Counted from the first letter of the stretch, positions 24,096-35,880 are shown. The stretch: DNA of 64,000 bases from Sepioteuthis lessoniana (GCA_963585895.1 OY757907.1:105779430-105843429); one strand, 5' to 3'. The notes: generated by a model from the sequence alone, not told the origin. A program made the numbers and translations.

Positions 24096-24974
24096 TGTTG
24101 TGGGAGCCTTACCCATCTCACCATAATATACTCTTCTCACCGTTATTAGTACTGAGAGATTTCGCTGCCAGAGAGGCAGATCAATATTGGTGTTATCCGA
24201 ACAGTACGAGACTTCTTACTTTTTCTATGTAACTATCTTTCTTGTGTAATATAATCTGTTATCTAATATTCATGTTTGCGTTTTCATTTGTGACCCTTTC
24301 TGGGGCTACAACATACTGGCGACGAGGAACTCGAACGAAAAAAGGGACTCTCCAACAAGCAAAAGGGGTTAATCGCACAACATACTGGTGATGATACATC
24401 GCAACAACAAAGAGATACCCAACAACAAGTTATTAAAGAATCTACAACAAAGTTCTAGCATACAACGAACCAAACAAGATTTTTGTTAAACAACTACAAG
24501 GTATCAAATTGAACAAACGATGGAGTGGGTCGTATAGTGGATATTTAAAAAAAAAAATCTGTAAGTAAGATTGTCACATAATCAAAAAGTGATTTTCATA
24601 TTTTTCTCCCCCCCGCCACTTCAGAGAGAAAAATTTAATTTGGCGCTTACAGTTTTGTGTTGTACAAAAAAAAAAAAACCCACACAATAATTATTCTTGA
24701 TTTCTGGGGATATTTACTGAAGAAAAAAAAACAACCCCCCCCTCCAGAAAATAGTATGTTGTGGCCCTGGAAAGGGTCACTGATGAAAACACAAACACAG
24801 ATATTAGATAACAGATTATATTACATAAGAAAGATAGTTACAGAGAAAAGGTAAGAAGTCTTGTACAGTTCGGATAACACCGATATTAATCTGCCTCTCT
24901 GGCAGCGAAATCTCTCAGTACTAATAACGGTGTGAAGAGTCCATTATGGTGAGATGGGTAAGGCTCCCACAACA
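24096..24974. mobile_element. Element with inverted LTR-like ends (fossil)
   Basis: Two 218-bp terminal repeats (24096-24313 and 24757-24974) lie in opposite orientation. Each begins TGTTGTGGGAGCC at the outside and ends ACAACA at the inside. They are about 91 percent alike by eye. The whole 879 bp is flanked by one 5-bp duplication, ataag (24091-24095 and 24975-24979), so it entered as a single unit. Next to the left repeat lies tactggcgacgaggaac, which resembles the primer-binding site after a 5' LTR; the right repeat has no such site inside. The other possibility is a non-autonomous Ginger-type DNA transposon, whose ends also start TGT. There is no coding region. Confidence 0.75.
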
Positions 24975-25239
24975 ATAAGTAAGACTAATAAAAAAAGTGA
25001 TAAAAGTACTACACAAAATTCTTCTTTTATATTTTTTTTAGAACTTTCAAAAGACATATTCAAATGCATTTAATACAATTAAAAAAATTAACCTACATTA
25101 ATAGCCTTTATAGTTTATACTCTTGACCAAAATTGATATTTCATATTGTATATACTGAGTTTGACATCACCTCTGGAGTCCAAAACAAAGTAAATAATCA
25201 CCTGCATTTTTGTCAATCATATAGAAGCAAGGCCGATTC

Positions 25240-25299
25240 ATTTGGTTTGGTTTAGTCTGGTGGCATATCACAACCACTGTAGGTTATTTAATGCCAAAT

Positions 25300-25353
<54 letters not shown>

Positions 25354-25531
25354 GTAAACACATTTTGTTGATAACATTCTTAAATGAGCCTGAATTTTTT
25401 TTTACAGGCAGTTAAATGGTTTCAAGTATTGCTAGCTAACAAGTCACAATTTAACATCAATCATTTGTTTGCACTTATAGTTCTATTTGACTCATAGATA
25501 GGACTATCAGGTGCTACAAATCCAGGTCAAC
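25240..25531 (-). mobile_element. R1 copy, 5' truncated, ending in a hairpin
   Basis: Tail at left (ggcatatcacaaccactgta), interrupted by a long TA run (25303-25349). The copy breaks off inside the 'ggtgctac' head block at 25531, where its last 22 bp are repeated in exact inverse (25537-25558). Confidence 0.8.
25303..25349. repeat. (TA)n microsatellite inside R1
   Basis: About 23 ta units, replacing the usual sequence after gccaaatcc in the tail. Confidence 0.9.
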
Positions 25532-25558
25532 GGGAGGTTGACCTGGATTTGTAGCACC
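25510..25558. repeat. Perfect 22-bp inverted repeat
   Basis: 25510-25531 is the exact reverse complement of 25537-25558, with a 5-nt loop (gggag). It sits at the truncated 5' end of the R1 copy. Confidence 0.9.
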
Positions 25559-25654
25559 AGGTTTAACAATTATTGAAAGGTTGTTAATTTATAAAAAGAA
25601 TTAATATGTGATAGAAGAAAGCATAGTGAAGATCTAAATAACAGCCTACACTTT

Positions 25655-26262
25655 TGATGGGGCTTAGAATATGCTCATTGTATCCCCTGCAGTGGGGGCA
25701 AGACACACCCCCCGACTAAAAAAAAAGGGTGGCTTGTGTAGGACACAAAACTTCATCTGATGGTGAGGCTCCAGTTCTGGAGATCTAGAGAGAGTGGAGT
25801 ACCTCTTCATTGTCATTACTCCCAGGTCCACACACACATGTAATGATTGTACCTGTTAGTGTCCTATTTATGGACCAAATAGATCTGTTTAAAAATTATT
25901 CATATTTGATCAGAATACTGGATACCATATAACTAAATTATTTGTTTTAAGAAGAGTAACTTGAAACTATAATTGCTTACTGAGGACCGTGTGCAAACAA
26001 ATGATTTATTAAATAGAAATGATTTCTTGAAACCATATGATTATTAGTATTAGATAGAAATACTTTAAACCATGCAACTGCACGCAAATTATTTGTATCA
26101 ATTATTTGTATGAAATATTCCTATGTGCTAAAAAAAAAACAAAAAACACAACTAGACAAACAAAAGGAAATACAAATGTACAATGAATATAATTCTGTAA
26201 CTTCTCAGCATAAAATAACCCTAGACAGGTTAACATGCTGTTAAATTCAGTCAACTAAATAA
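25655..26262 (+). mobile_element. R1 SINE-like element, older subfamily
   Basis: Forward orientation, so it faces the previous copy. Head block (gaatatgctcattgtatccc, tctgatggtgaggctccagt), long subrepeat region, tail of the diverged form (ataaccctagacaggttaac). Confidence 0.75.
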
Positions 26263-26658
26263 CTTATATTTCATGTAAATGAAGGCGTTAGAATTGAATA
26301 TGATCAAGTGATTTTTTAAAAACACAAATACAAGAAAGTACAAAATATATCTATGTATATAATTTGAAAAAACATCTTAAATTTATCTACTTAAATGTTA
26401 AGCAAAAATGACAAGTAGGGATTAATGAATACCAGTTTTTAAAATTATGATGAGAATTTAATCAAAGAGCAACCAAGAACCATAATTCTATATTTGGCTT
26501 TTTTTTTCATTGACACTGCACAAGAAAGGTCTTTTCTAGAATCAATTTTCCATGACAGACAAAAGAGTCAAAAATCTTCCTCAGGTTTGAAAATTTTCAG
26601 GTTGAGACACTGAAATTATTTAACGTTTCTAGTATTGAAAAAGCATATGTTTAGATTT

Positions 26659-26815
26659 ACCCAACCCTTCCACCATGGACAGGATATGACACAAAATCAT
26701 TTTTTAAGTGGAGTAAAGCTGGTTTGAATTAATAGCTCTCCTTCTAAACTGGTTGCCAAACCAAGGCTAAATAACCTAGTCTGCCTTATAGTTTATCGAG
26801 AGTAGAGGGATTCAG
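26659..26815 (-). mobile_element. SINE2 tail fragment
   Basis: Reverse-oriented SINE2 3' part (cattttttaagtggagtaaa; ggttgccaaaccaaggctaa). The tRNA-like head is missing. Confidence 0.7.
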
Positions 26816-26861
26816 GCCAATGGTATTAGCACAAAGTAAAACAAAAACTGCTTCATTCCAG

Positions 26862-27179
26862 ATTTGAGCTTGGTGTGGTTTTAAGGCATATCAGCCATTG
26901 TAGGTTATTTAATGCCAAATCCATTTTTATACAGATAAACAGTTCTATTTCAAACTATTCAGTTTAGTCAACTATGTTAAGTGGTTCCAAGTATTGCTAT
27001 GTATCACAAACAAATCAATTAAACAACAGTCATTTGTTTACACACAGTTAAATGTCAAAACAGTTTCATCTAAAGCAATCCAGTTTAGCATAAGTACTCA
27101 GTTTAAATTTCTAACAATTCAATTTAGCATAAGCACACAGATTAGTTCTACTTAACCCATAGATAGGACCCTATCAGAT
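26862..27179 (-). mobile_element. R1 copy, left part (split by an LTR)
   Basis: Tail (ggcatatcagccattgtagg), subrepeats and 'agataggaccctatcag'. The copy resumes at 28254 with gctatcacttcagg, in register with other R1 copies. Confidence 0.85.
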
Positions 27180-28248
27180 TGTCATGTGGTATCCCACTGA
27201 GAAGATAGAAATAAGATTACTACTATCCTCGGGTTCGAATTAACAGTAGCAAGCCGTCAAAGAATGACCATTAAGAAAGAATGTGGGTCACAGTGGAAAC
27301 CAGATGTTTTTACTTGGTGTCCTCACCCGGGTCGCCTGACACGGGAAGGAAGAAGGTAGAAGCCAAAACGATTGGCTGGGACCCTAAAACGGAAGTGGCA
27401 CCTTCTTCTCGTCAACGAAAAAAAGGAAAAGAGAAAGTTAGTTATGGACAGGGTTCGTGGTGGACAGAACTAAAGCCAAGTACTCCAGGTAAAAGAAGAT
27501 GAAAAGAATATCTCGGACACGAAGGAGTCATTTCTTCAAGCCAGTATTAAAAATAGCATAAAGTCTATTAGCCCGTAAAAGAGGAAATATTCTCCACAGG
27601 AACTTCGTCGGAAAAAAGAAAAAATAGATAAGTAAACTTTGAGACTGTTTCTCCTTATACCCAATTGTATATACCCTCTCTCTCTCAAGTTGAAGAAAGA
27701 CTGAAAATGAAAGAAAAGAAAAGAAGAAAGACATTTATGATATATTTGACACGTTGAAGGTGTATATCTATGTGTAGTAAAAGATTGATATATTTTAATG
27801 TTCCCACGTGGTCTATGTTGTTATTTGTGGCGTCTGCTACGAATTTGTTATGTCATATTTCTTTTTCAGCTTCTATTCGCCTTATGATATGCTCGCTTAA
27901 AATTGTCCTATTGATTCCTTTAAAATATCACACGGGAAACCGGAATTGCCGACTACTATAATTGATATTATTACGTCTAAACCTATAGGTCCATATCTTC
28001 CATTGTTCTAGGGGAGGAAGACTAGCGACCTGGTGGGTGTGTGTATAGTGTGAAATTTGGAACCCCTTGCCTGCGGCGGTCAGTCTAGCCATAAATTAAT
28101 CCCCCACATAATATGCCAGTTCTAATATGCCCAAGGAAAAACTCCGAACGAGGACTTATTCTACAAGGGATCAAGTGCCAGTCTGCCCAGTCTTCACACG
28201 TGCGAAATTAAAGTCCCGTTTTGGGATTTTAGGGAATTTGCCGTCACA
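27180..28248 (+). mobile_element. Solo-LTR-like insertion (fossil)
   Basis: 1,069 bp that begins TGTCATGTGG and ends CCGTCACA. It is flanked by the 5-bp duplication cagat (27175-27179 and 28249-28253) and sits inside an R1 copy whose two halves join correctly without it. The tips TGT...ACA and the 5-bp TSD are those of an LTR. No retroelement coding domain is seen, so it is best read as a solo LTR. Orientation is not established by sequence alone. It is younger than the R1 copy it splits. Confidence 0.7.
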
Positions 28249-28253
28249 CAGAT

Positions 28254-28470
28254 GCTATCACTTCAGGAAAGAGTGGCCCTGAGAGCGATGGCAACAAAGA
28301 GGTACTCCACATACCCCAAAGATCAAGCATTACTGGAACCTTATCAGATTGTTTAGTGTCATATACAGGACACTTGTTGGGATGGGAAGTGGGGGGGGTC
28401 TTACCTGTCTGTAGAGATGCAGTCAGTGTATTCTACAGCCCCAGTCGACTGGATCAGATTTGAACTAGGG
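28254..28470 (-). mobile_element. R1 copy, right (head) part
   Basis: Continues the split copy: gagtggccctgagagcgatg, ggtactccacataccccaaa, and cagccccagtcgactgg at the 5' end of the element. Confidence 0.85.
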
Positions 28471-29405
28471 TTGCCAATTCTATTTTCCATTATAGTAAGT
28501 AGGCCTTCTTAAAAAGCATACACATACTTTCAAGTTAACTTTTCAAAAAGTGATGGGAAAATTTTTTTTTTAGCTTACAATTCTGAAAAGAAAATTTTGT
28601 GACTTTCTGTAAATTCTTTATATAAAAAAACTCCCTAAATAAACGAATAAACAAAAAACCATAGAAATTCTTAATTTTCAGAGTTAATAAAAATGTTTTC
28701 AGTCTCATTAGTAATCATAATTCAATTACAAACAAGTCAATACTAAAATACATCTGCAAATGTCTGATATCTAGTCATAAATAACTAAATAAATATGATG
28801 GAAAAAAACAAAACAAAAATCAATATTCCAACTCCCAGATGCTTTTTAAAAAGCTTAATTGAATATTTTACATTAAAAGAATATTCCTATGAATAACTTT
28901 CATTCTCTCCAAATATCTATATTTACATATTAAAAGTTATATTTTTTAAAAGTTAGAAACTGTTTACGGCATTTGCACACAATTTTCAACATAAAATCTT
29001 TGTAGCTCTAAATAAATAAAACAAATGATAAAAATATTTTTAAAAACCATTTCCCCAGGTGTATTTCCTGAGTTTGCCAGTTTTGTCCAAAGATAAATCT
29101 TTCTAAGTTGTAAGAAGTAAAACCTAAGAAAGAACCTCTAGATTCACCCCAGTGCCAAGAATTGAATTTATTGATTTCTTGTGGTAAACTTGGCATTGAA
29201 TCTATATTTATGATTTCTTTGTCAAAATGGGATCACAGCAAAATAAGTATTGATGAAGGACAAAGATTATATACAAATCAGTCAATCTGAGCTGATACAG
29301 AATTCTTGTTTTGGGGGTCAGCCAGTTATTTGATTGTGAAACTCGCCCTGTACTCACTGATGATTTCATTCACTTCAAGTGTTCAACAAAACTGTTGACG
29401 TTTGG
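28471..29405. other. Intronic stretch, nothing recognised
   Basis: AT-rich. No gene or named repeat seen. Confidence 0.35.
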
Positions 29406-29646
29406 TTTGGTTTCTTTGTTTAATGGCATATCAACCTTTATAGGTTATTGAATGCCAAAACTATTCTCCTAGAAGAACAGTAGTTGTACTATTTAACCCA
29501 TAGCTGGGAGGATAAGGGGGTTCATACCTTTACCAAGGGTATTTGCCCGAAAGTGAACGTAATGGTGCGACTGGAGTACGAACTCGTGTTTTACGATTCC
29601 GCAGTCTATCGCTTTAACCATTACACCACGAGGACATCCCCAGTAG
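29406..29646 (-). mobile_element. SINE3 (tRNA-derived) with R1-type tail
   Basis: On the minus strand it runs from a tRNA-like head (gtggtgtaatggttaaagcg; gagttcgtactccagt) through tacccttggtaaaggtatga and ctcccagctatgggtt to a tail. That tail is the same as in R1 (plus strand: ggcatatcaacctttatagg). It shows the tRNA-type promoter joined to the shared tail. Confidence 0.85.
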
Positions 29647-29725
29647 ACCTTTGGATATATGGTTAAAATCAGTTTACACATGCTAAACTGCAGTAAATTG
29701 AAGATATTATAGTCTAAAAACAGAT

Positions 29726-30137
29726 GGTTGGGTTTGGTTTTGTTTTATTGCATATCAACCATTTTAGGTTATTTAATGCCAAATCCTGTTTTTACATTTA
29801 TATTAAATATATTATTTGTAAATAAACACATAGTTAAATGATCAAACAGCTCTATTTCTAACAATTCAATTTAGCATAAATCATTTGTTTGCACACAGTT
29901 TAAATGTAAAACAGTTCGATTTGACCAATAGATAGAACCCTTTCAGGTGCTACCACTGCATGTGAGAGTGGACCTAGGGAGTGATGGCAATAAAGGGGTA
30001 CTCTACATTCCCCAAAGCTAGAGGAATATGGGAGCCTCACTATCAGATTGTTTCATGTCATATGCAAGACACTCATTTGGTGAATGGGATCTAACCCCTC
30101 TACAGAGATGCAGTTGGTGTATTGTATAGTCTGGGTT
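29726..30137 (-). mobile_element. R1 SINE-like element with exact TSD
   Basis: A 412-bp copy flanked by 14-bp perfect duplications gtctaaaaacagat (29712-29725 and 30138-30151). The tail end is (tggtt)-rich, and the head ends near cagtctgggtt. It proves insertion by target-primed copying, with tail at the 3' side. Confidence 0.92.
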
Positions 30138-30151
30138 GTCTAAAAACAGAT

Positions 30152-31060
30152 TTGAATCTTCTTAAACAATATTCTATGAGGCTATTTCAGAGGTTCTTGT
30201 TTTTTTACCAACTTGTGATATAGCAGAAAGGTTAATTAGCATTGCTTTGGTTAAAATAGCCATTAGGATTATCATTAACTTTTGTTGGGTTTTTTTTTCC
30301 TTCTGATAAATATATCAAAAGGACAAGTGATTAAACGTAAAAATGAAAAAAAAAATGTATAAAGATGTGTTAAGTCATTATTTGAGAATATAAAAGAAAT
30401 TAAAAAACCTATTGTGACTGCCTTAACTTAGAAATTAGCTTTTTTTCTTACTCCTGAAGCAATGAAATTATATTGACTCAACTTTCTTTTTTTAATTAAT
30501 CCAGAATTGAATGAACATTTATTTTTTATATTATAATTATTGTCTTTGTACTAGTTAAATGTTTTCTGGCCTCTGCATTTGGGTAAATAAACTTAATTTA
30601 GGTCAAATAATGATATTGTCAGAATTGAAGTTTAGACAGAGAGACAATAACAACTTTTATATAAGAATGACTGTTATATGACTCATTGGTAAATTAATAG
30701 TATGAATAACTATACAATGATACTGTGTGTGAGTATGCAGAGATATAAGATACAAATACAGATATTAATAGACAGAGATAAGTAAATAGATACTACAAAT
30801 TTATTCGAATTACAAAGAATTTGTGTATTTTTGTTGAATTCAGGAGAATGAAAATTTCAAATGATAATACAATAGAAAATTCTCCTTGAAGTGTTGAACA
30901 TGTTATTAGACAATTAAATAATAAAGGAAAGGACCCCCCCCCAAAAAAAATAAACACTGTCTATAAAAGGCAACCTGATCTATCAGATGTGTGTTTGATA
31001 AAAGTAAAACCATTAGCAAAGTGGCAATTGTTGCAGTATATTCTCAAATGAGACCAAGAA
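30152..31060. other. Intronic stretch, nothing recognised
   Basis: AT-rich. Carries a C9A8 run at 30933-30949. Confidence 0.35.
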
Positions 31061-31535
31061 TGACAATCAGACCTGACTGATAAAATGAAACGCAGTTTCT
31101 TCCAGGCAGCGGGCGTATCGATACTGCTATATGAATGCACTACTTGGACGCTAACTAAACAGCTGAAGAAGAAGCTAGACGGCAATTACACAAGAATGCT
31201 GCGAGCAATATTGAACAAGTCCTGGCAGCAACACCCCACAAGGCACCAACTATACGGCCAACTGCCTCCCATCATGAAAACTATACAAGTTAGATGAACC
31301 AGACACACAAGACACTGCTGGAGAAGCAATGATGAACTCATCATTGATGTACTCCTATTGACCCCCGCATATGGCCAAGCAAAAGCAGGACGACCAGCTC
31401 GAACATACATACAGCAGCTATGTGAGGTTGCGGGATGTAGCCCTGAAGACCTGCCAGAAGTGATGAATGATAGGGAGAAGTGGCGAGAGAGGGTCAGAGA
31501 TATCCATGCTAGTGGCACGACATGATGATGATATT
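31061..31535 (+). mobile_element. RTE-type LINE, 3' end
   Basis: 5'-truncated copy starting near KRSFFQAAGVSILLYECTTW, with KKLDGNYTRMLRAILNKSWQ. A stop follows MKTIQVR, and the rest of the C-terminus continues to a gat-repeat tail (gacatgatgatgat). Confidence 0.85.
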
Positions 31536-31639
31536 AACTATTCTGACAGAGCAGCCAGAGAAAAGCCACTTTGTAAACCAATTAACATAGAGCAAAACAA
31601 TTCATCAGCATCATCAAGGTGCATTGACAGCAAGAATTT

Positions 31640-32046
31640 CCCTGACTTTATCTATTTTTCTATCTCTCCATCTGTCCCTATCATCCATCGCTCCTGGTAG
31701 GTCTTCCAAACTACATCCTGGATCTGCACAGAGCTGATGTACATAAGTTCCTATTGGTTGCCCAATACTGGCATGTCCATATGTAGGAGGGATCCATAGA
31801 ATCATGAGTTTATCTTTGCTTCTCCAGTAGTGTCCTGCATATCTTATTTGGATGGTTTTAGAAATGGGAGGTTAGTGACTGTCCAGCTATTGTTTTGTGG
31901 GGTGGTGCTTCCAGGATTTGTTCAAAATAGCTTGTGGCATCTTGGTGTGATTTCCATCGAGTTTTTTGTCCATGCTTTTTGTTAACATCAATGTAGTGCA
32001 TCCATACAATAACAGTGATGCAGTGGGCAGATATGTAGAGTTTCAT
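31640..32046 (-). mobile_element. RTE-type LINE, 3' end, old copy
   Basis: Reverse-oriented and clearly more diverged than the neighbour. It retains ccatcgctcctggtaggtct, tgcacagagctgatgtacat and gtgtcctgcatatcttattt, which match the C-terminal coding part. Numerous frame breaks. Confidence 0.75.
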
Positions 32047-32699
32047 TATACTATTAGTTGTCTAAGGAGACAATCATCTGGAGGTTGCATGTTCAATCTG
32101 AACTGCAGGCGAGTAACAATACAGGAATACTTAACATTTGTACCCGGTTGTGGCTAACAGAATCAGAACAGGCGACCTCTGTGGATTCAATAAAGGACGT
32201 AGTTTGAAGTTCTGTGTAGGTTTCCAAGTTCGACAAACACCAGAAGAAGGCCAGAGGACATATCAGCCAAAACGTTGTGGAAATAACAATAAAGATGAAG
32301 ACAATGGTCTGAAAACCTTTAATGATAAAAAAATTTCACTATACTGTTATTTGAAGGTCTCTCAATCTATCAAACATGGCAGAATTTTTGTTAGGGTGTG
32401 GGATCAGTATAGACCAGTTATTCATTGTTTTTGCAATAGATAGAGAATATCAATTCAGGAAAAATCTAAATTCATCCAGCATAAGAAACTTCCTCAGACA
32501 TCAATTAACAGTCAGTAGAACAAATCCATTTTCTTTTTAATAGAAACTGTTGCTCTGTATAATGTAATAAAAAAAAGTCTAATACAAATTAGCCTACAGT
32601 CAGGAATTCTATAGTGATAATAAAGACAATGATTAGTACATTACTAATATGCTAAAAGCAAAGATATACAATCATTGTATGGCATATGGATATAAAACA

Positions 32700-32790
32700 T
32701 GGTTGTTTTTTTTTACAGCCTATCAACCCTTTTTGGGTCATTTAATGCCAAACTAAATTTCAAATAATTCAGTTTAGCATAAGTACACAG
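32700..32790 (-). mobile_element. R1 tail fragment
   Basis: cagcctatcaaccctttttg and ttcagtttagcataagtaca; it stops abruptly where a forward R1 head begins. Confidence 0.65.
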
Positions 32791-32797
32791 TTTCAAT

Positions 32798-32872
32798 GGT
32801 GCCCTATTGGCTTGGGCTGTAGAATATGCTGACTGCACCTCTGCAGAGGCGTAAGACCCCCACCACCAATAG
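32798..32872 (+). mobile_element. R1 head fragment
   Basis: ttggcttgggctgtagaata, then tgctgactgcacctctgcag and gtaagaccccca. It runs straight into the 5' region of the Jockey-like LINE. Confidence 0.65.
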
Positions 32873-32879
32873 GGTCACC

Positions 32880-34255
32880 TGTTTGCTGTGGGTGGCGACC
32901 TGTAAGGTGTCAGGACAAGATCCTGGTGGTTGAGCAGTCATTGATCCAGTGACAGAGTTGTTAATGACTTGCAACACACCACTTTAGCTCTACTTGGTCT
33001 GACAAGCAGTCGGATAGGCCCGATCTGATCAATCGGCTGGTCATGTCAAGCCCTAGCATCTATATTTTCATCCTGAGCATACTTTTAAATCTACACTTGC
33101 AGCAAGTTCCCAACCCTTGTTTTTTAGGGTGCTAGAAGGTGGTGGCTGAGGGTCAATTGCATTGAGAGAATAGGAATTTGACCAGTGAGAAACCATATTA
33201 AAAATGAAAACCTTTCACATGATGAAATGCAGAGCCTACCCGTATTAGAAACTGAACACTTCCAAAGGAGTTATCAGGAGTAGGGAATTGGCATTGGCTA
33301 CAGAAGAGGAGACAGCATTAGCCCTGGCAAAACAGGGAGTTACAAATATAAGAAGAATCTCCATTAGAAAAGGTGAAGAATGAATCCAAACCAACACTTA
33401 CATCCTGACATTTAATCAGCTCCATACTCCCAAGGAAGTGAAGATCAGCTGTTGTCTTGAGAAAGTCAAGCAGTACGTCCCAGAACCCCTGAGGTGCTTC
33501 AAATGCTAAAAATATGGACACCACAGAGAAGCCCGTAGAGGATAACAGACATGTGCCAAATGCAAGGAAAAGGACCCGGACAACTTGGAGGAAGATTGCT
33601 TGAAGCAAATTAGATGTGCAAACTACCGATAAGATCATCCGGCTTACATAAGATCTTGCGATGTTTACAAAAAAGTAAAGGAAATGCTTGAGGAGAAACT
33701 CAAAAAGAATGTGTCCTTTCTAGAAGCAAGGAAAATTTAATGGACCTACATGGAAGAAAACAGTTATGCCTCTGTAGCATGCAGGGCATATACAACCAAT
33801 GAAGACAACAAATATAGAATACTCGTGGAAAAATTAATCTAGTTGGAAGCAAGTGATTGGCCAAAGTTTCAGGAGCACCTGTAAAACTACACACAGCCAA
33901 ATTTTACCAAGTACCAGATTGGGAAGAGATCCAATGTTGTAGTCCAAACAAAAACACATAGAACCTAACATTCCAACACAAACTACGGATAAAAGTGCAA
34001 AATCTTCAACAAAAAGCATTTAAGACAGACTAAAAAGCTTGTCTCCCATAAAACCTAAACAACTTAGATAAAAAATCATAAGCTCCCATTAGCCAAGCTG
34101 GGAAAATACAGATGAACACTAAAGTGAACAATGAAAGACCAGGAAGCACAATCAAAATGCCCTCAAGAACAAAGTCACCTATAATAATAAAACAGTGCAA
34201 TTCTTAGGGATCAACAAAACCCCTACAAAGAATCTACAGTATAAAAAGTAGGGAT
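32880..34255 (+). mobile_element. Jockey-like LINE, 5' UTR and ORF1 remnant
   Basis: Plus-strand remnant of a LINE ORF1 nucleic-acid-binding protein. The clearest part is a cysteine-knuckle region at about 33490-33650 (RCFKC, KYGHHREA, QTCAKCKEKDPDNLEEDCLK), then SCDVYKKVKEMLEEKLKKN. Proteins of this type (gag-like ORF1 with CCHC knuckles) occur in Jockey-clade elements. At 34185-34245 is a piece that matches 35465-35515 and resembles the start of ORF2. Stops and frameshifts are frequent. The reverse transcriptase is absent here. Confidence 0.7.
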
Positions 34256-34309
34256 AATGACACAGACTGCGTAGTTGCCAGCCTTAATCTTGAAGAAATA
34301 ATAAATAAT

Positions 34310-34932
34310 TACAATACTTGAAACCATTTAACTGTGAGCAAACTTATAAGCTCACTCACCTTTTTAAATGTTCATCTCTTTTATTTATCATATGTATCTA
34401 TTTAAATGTGTGCAAACAAATGACGAATGTTTAATTGTTACTTTTACATTGCAACTCAAGAAATCATTTGGCTGTGTGCAAACAAATGAGGATGAGTAAA
34501 TGGAATGATTCATACTGGATAGAAATGCTTGAAATCATTTCACTGTGAATGAAAATGAGCTCAGATTTGTTAAAAATGTTATTAGAAAAATGTTCACAAA
34601 CTATTTGTATTTAATATATATATCTAAACAGGAGTTACCATTGAACAAGTTGCAATGTTTGATATGAGATAAAATCAAACCAACTTACAAAAAACTGTTT
34701 TTGACATTTGAACTGCATACTTATGTTAAAATAAATTGTTTGAAATAGAACTGTTTTTACATTTTACTGAGTGTAAACAAAAACTGTTCTTATACTAAAC
34801 TGTACTGTTTAAAATAAAATGGTCTATATGTATGAAAATGGATTTGGCATTAAATAATCTAAAATGGTTGATATGCCATAAAACCAAACCAAATGTTAAC
34901 TAAACTGAATAGTTTTAAATACAAATGTTTTT
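34310..34932 (+). mobile_element. R1 subrepeat region and tail
   Basis: Parallel to the split copy at 19545-20935. Includes ggcattaaataatctaaaat and gccataaaaccaaacc, then a further subrepeat cut by an RTE insertion at about 34935. Confidence 0.75.
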
Positions 34933-34934
34933 GA

Positions 34935-35097
34935 CGGCCGAGCAAAAGCAGGACGACCAGCTCGAACTTACATACAGCAACTATGTGAGGACATAGGATG
35001 TAACCCTGAAGACCTGCCGGAGGCGATGAATGATAGGGAGAAGTGGCGAGAGAGGGTCAGGGATATCCGTGCCGGCGGTACGACTTGATGATGATGA
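34935..35097 (+). mobile_element. RTE-type LINE, 3' tip
   Basis: Only the last codons (AKAGRPARTYIQQLCEDIGC, then EAMNDREKWRERVRDIRAGG) and a gat-repeat tail. It is inserted in R1 subrepeats that resume at about 35100. It has few differences from the other young copies. Confidence 0.9.
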
Positions 35098-35350
35098 TGA
35101 TGAAACTGTGAACTCAAGCAAAACTGAATTGTTTGAAATAGAACTGATTATTTGTATAAAAATGGATTTGGCATTAAATAACCTACAAGGGTTGATATGC
35201 CCAACCAACCAACCAACCGAATTGTATGAAATAGAACTGTTTTGACATTGAAACTGTACTTATGTTAAACTGAACTGTTTGAAATAGAACAGCTTATATG
35301 TTTGAAAATAGATTTTGCATTAATAACCTCACAATGCTTGATGTGCCATA
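35098..35350 (+). mobile_element. R1 subrepeats with two tails
   Basis: First tail at 35163-35200 ends in (ccaa)n; a second partial copy (35215-35350) ends with gattttgcattaataacctc. Tandem arrangement. Confidence 0.75.
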
Positions 35351-35357
35351 AAGCCAA

Positions 35358-35400
35358 ACCAGTCACTAAAAAAAAAAAAAAAAAAAAAGCCAAACCAGTC
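35358..35400. repeat. Poly(A) with short duplication
   Basis: 'gccaaaccagtcactaaaa' occurs on both sides of an A18-type run, a small tandem duplication through the tail. Confidence 0.8.
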
Positions 35401-35515
35401 ACTAAAAAAAGTAAAATTGAAATTATCTACAAATCAAGAACAAAGATGCCTATAAGAATCAATAAACAGTGTAATGCTCAGGGATCAACAAAATCCCTAC
35501 AAAGAACCAATAGTA
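35401..35515 (+). mobile_element. Jockey-like LINE fragment (ORF1/ORF2 junction)
   Basis: gggatcaacaaaatccctac matches 34203-34222 (gggatcaacaaaacccctac). The peptide IRINKQCNAQGSTKSLQRT resembles the start of a LINE AP-endonuclease (typically IIQWNaqG). A short orphan piece. Confidence 0.5.
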
Positions 35516-35880
35516 TACACAGACTGCATCTCTGCAGAGGGGTAAAATTTCCCCACAATGACTGGATATGACACTAAACAATCTGATGGTGGGGTTCCAG
35601 TAATGCTGAAGTTTTGGGGAACGCGGAGCACTCCTTCATTGCCATTGCTCCCAGGTCCACCCTGTCTCAGAGTGGTAGCACCTGATAGGGTGCTATCTAT
35701 GGCTCAAATAGAACTAAACTGTACTTATGCTAAAATGAATTGTTTGAAATGGAACTGTTTTTGTATGCTAAACTGAACTGTTTGACTAAAGTGAATAGCT
35801 TGAAATAGTAATGTTTTGGGCAATTAAACTGTGTACTTATGCTTAACTGAATTGTTTGAAATAGAACTATTTTTAATATT
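35516..35880 (+). mobile_element. R1 head and subrepeats
   Basis: cacagactgcatctctgcag, gacactaaacaatctgatgg, then several 'gaattgtttgaaatagaact' units. It leads into a palindrome with the next, reversed copy. Confidence 0.8.

Noticed and set aside
31186-31518. 110-codon minus-strand frame
   Set aside because: Antisense shadow of the RTE C-terminal segment.
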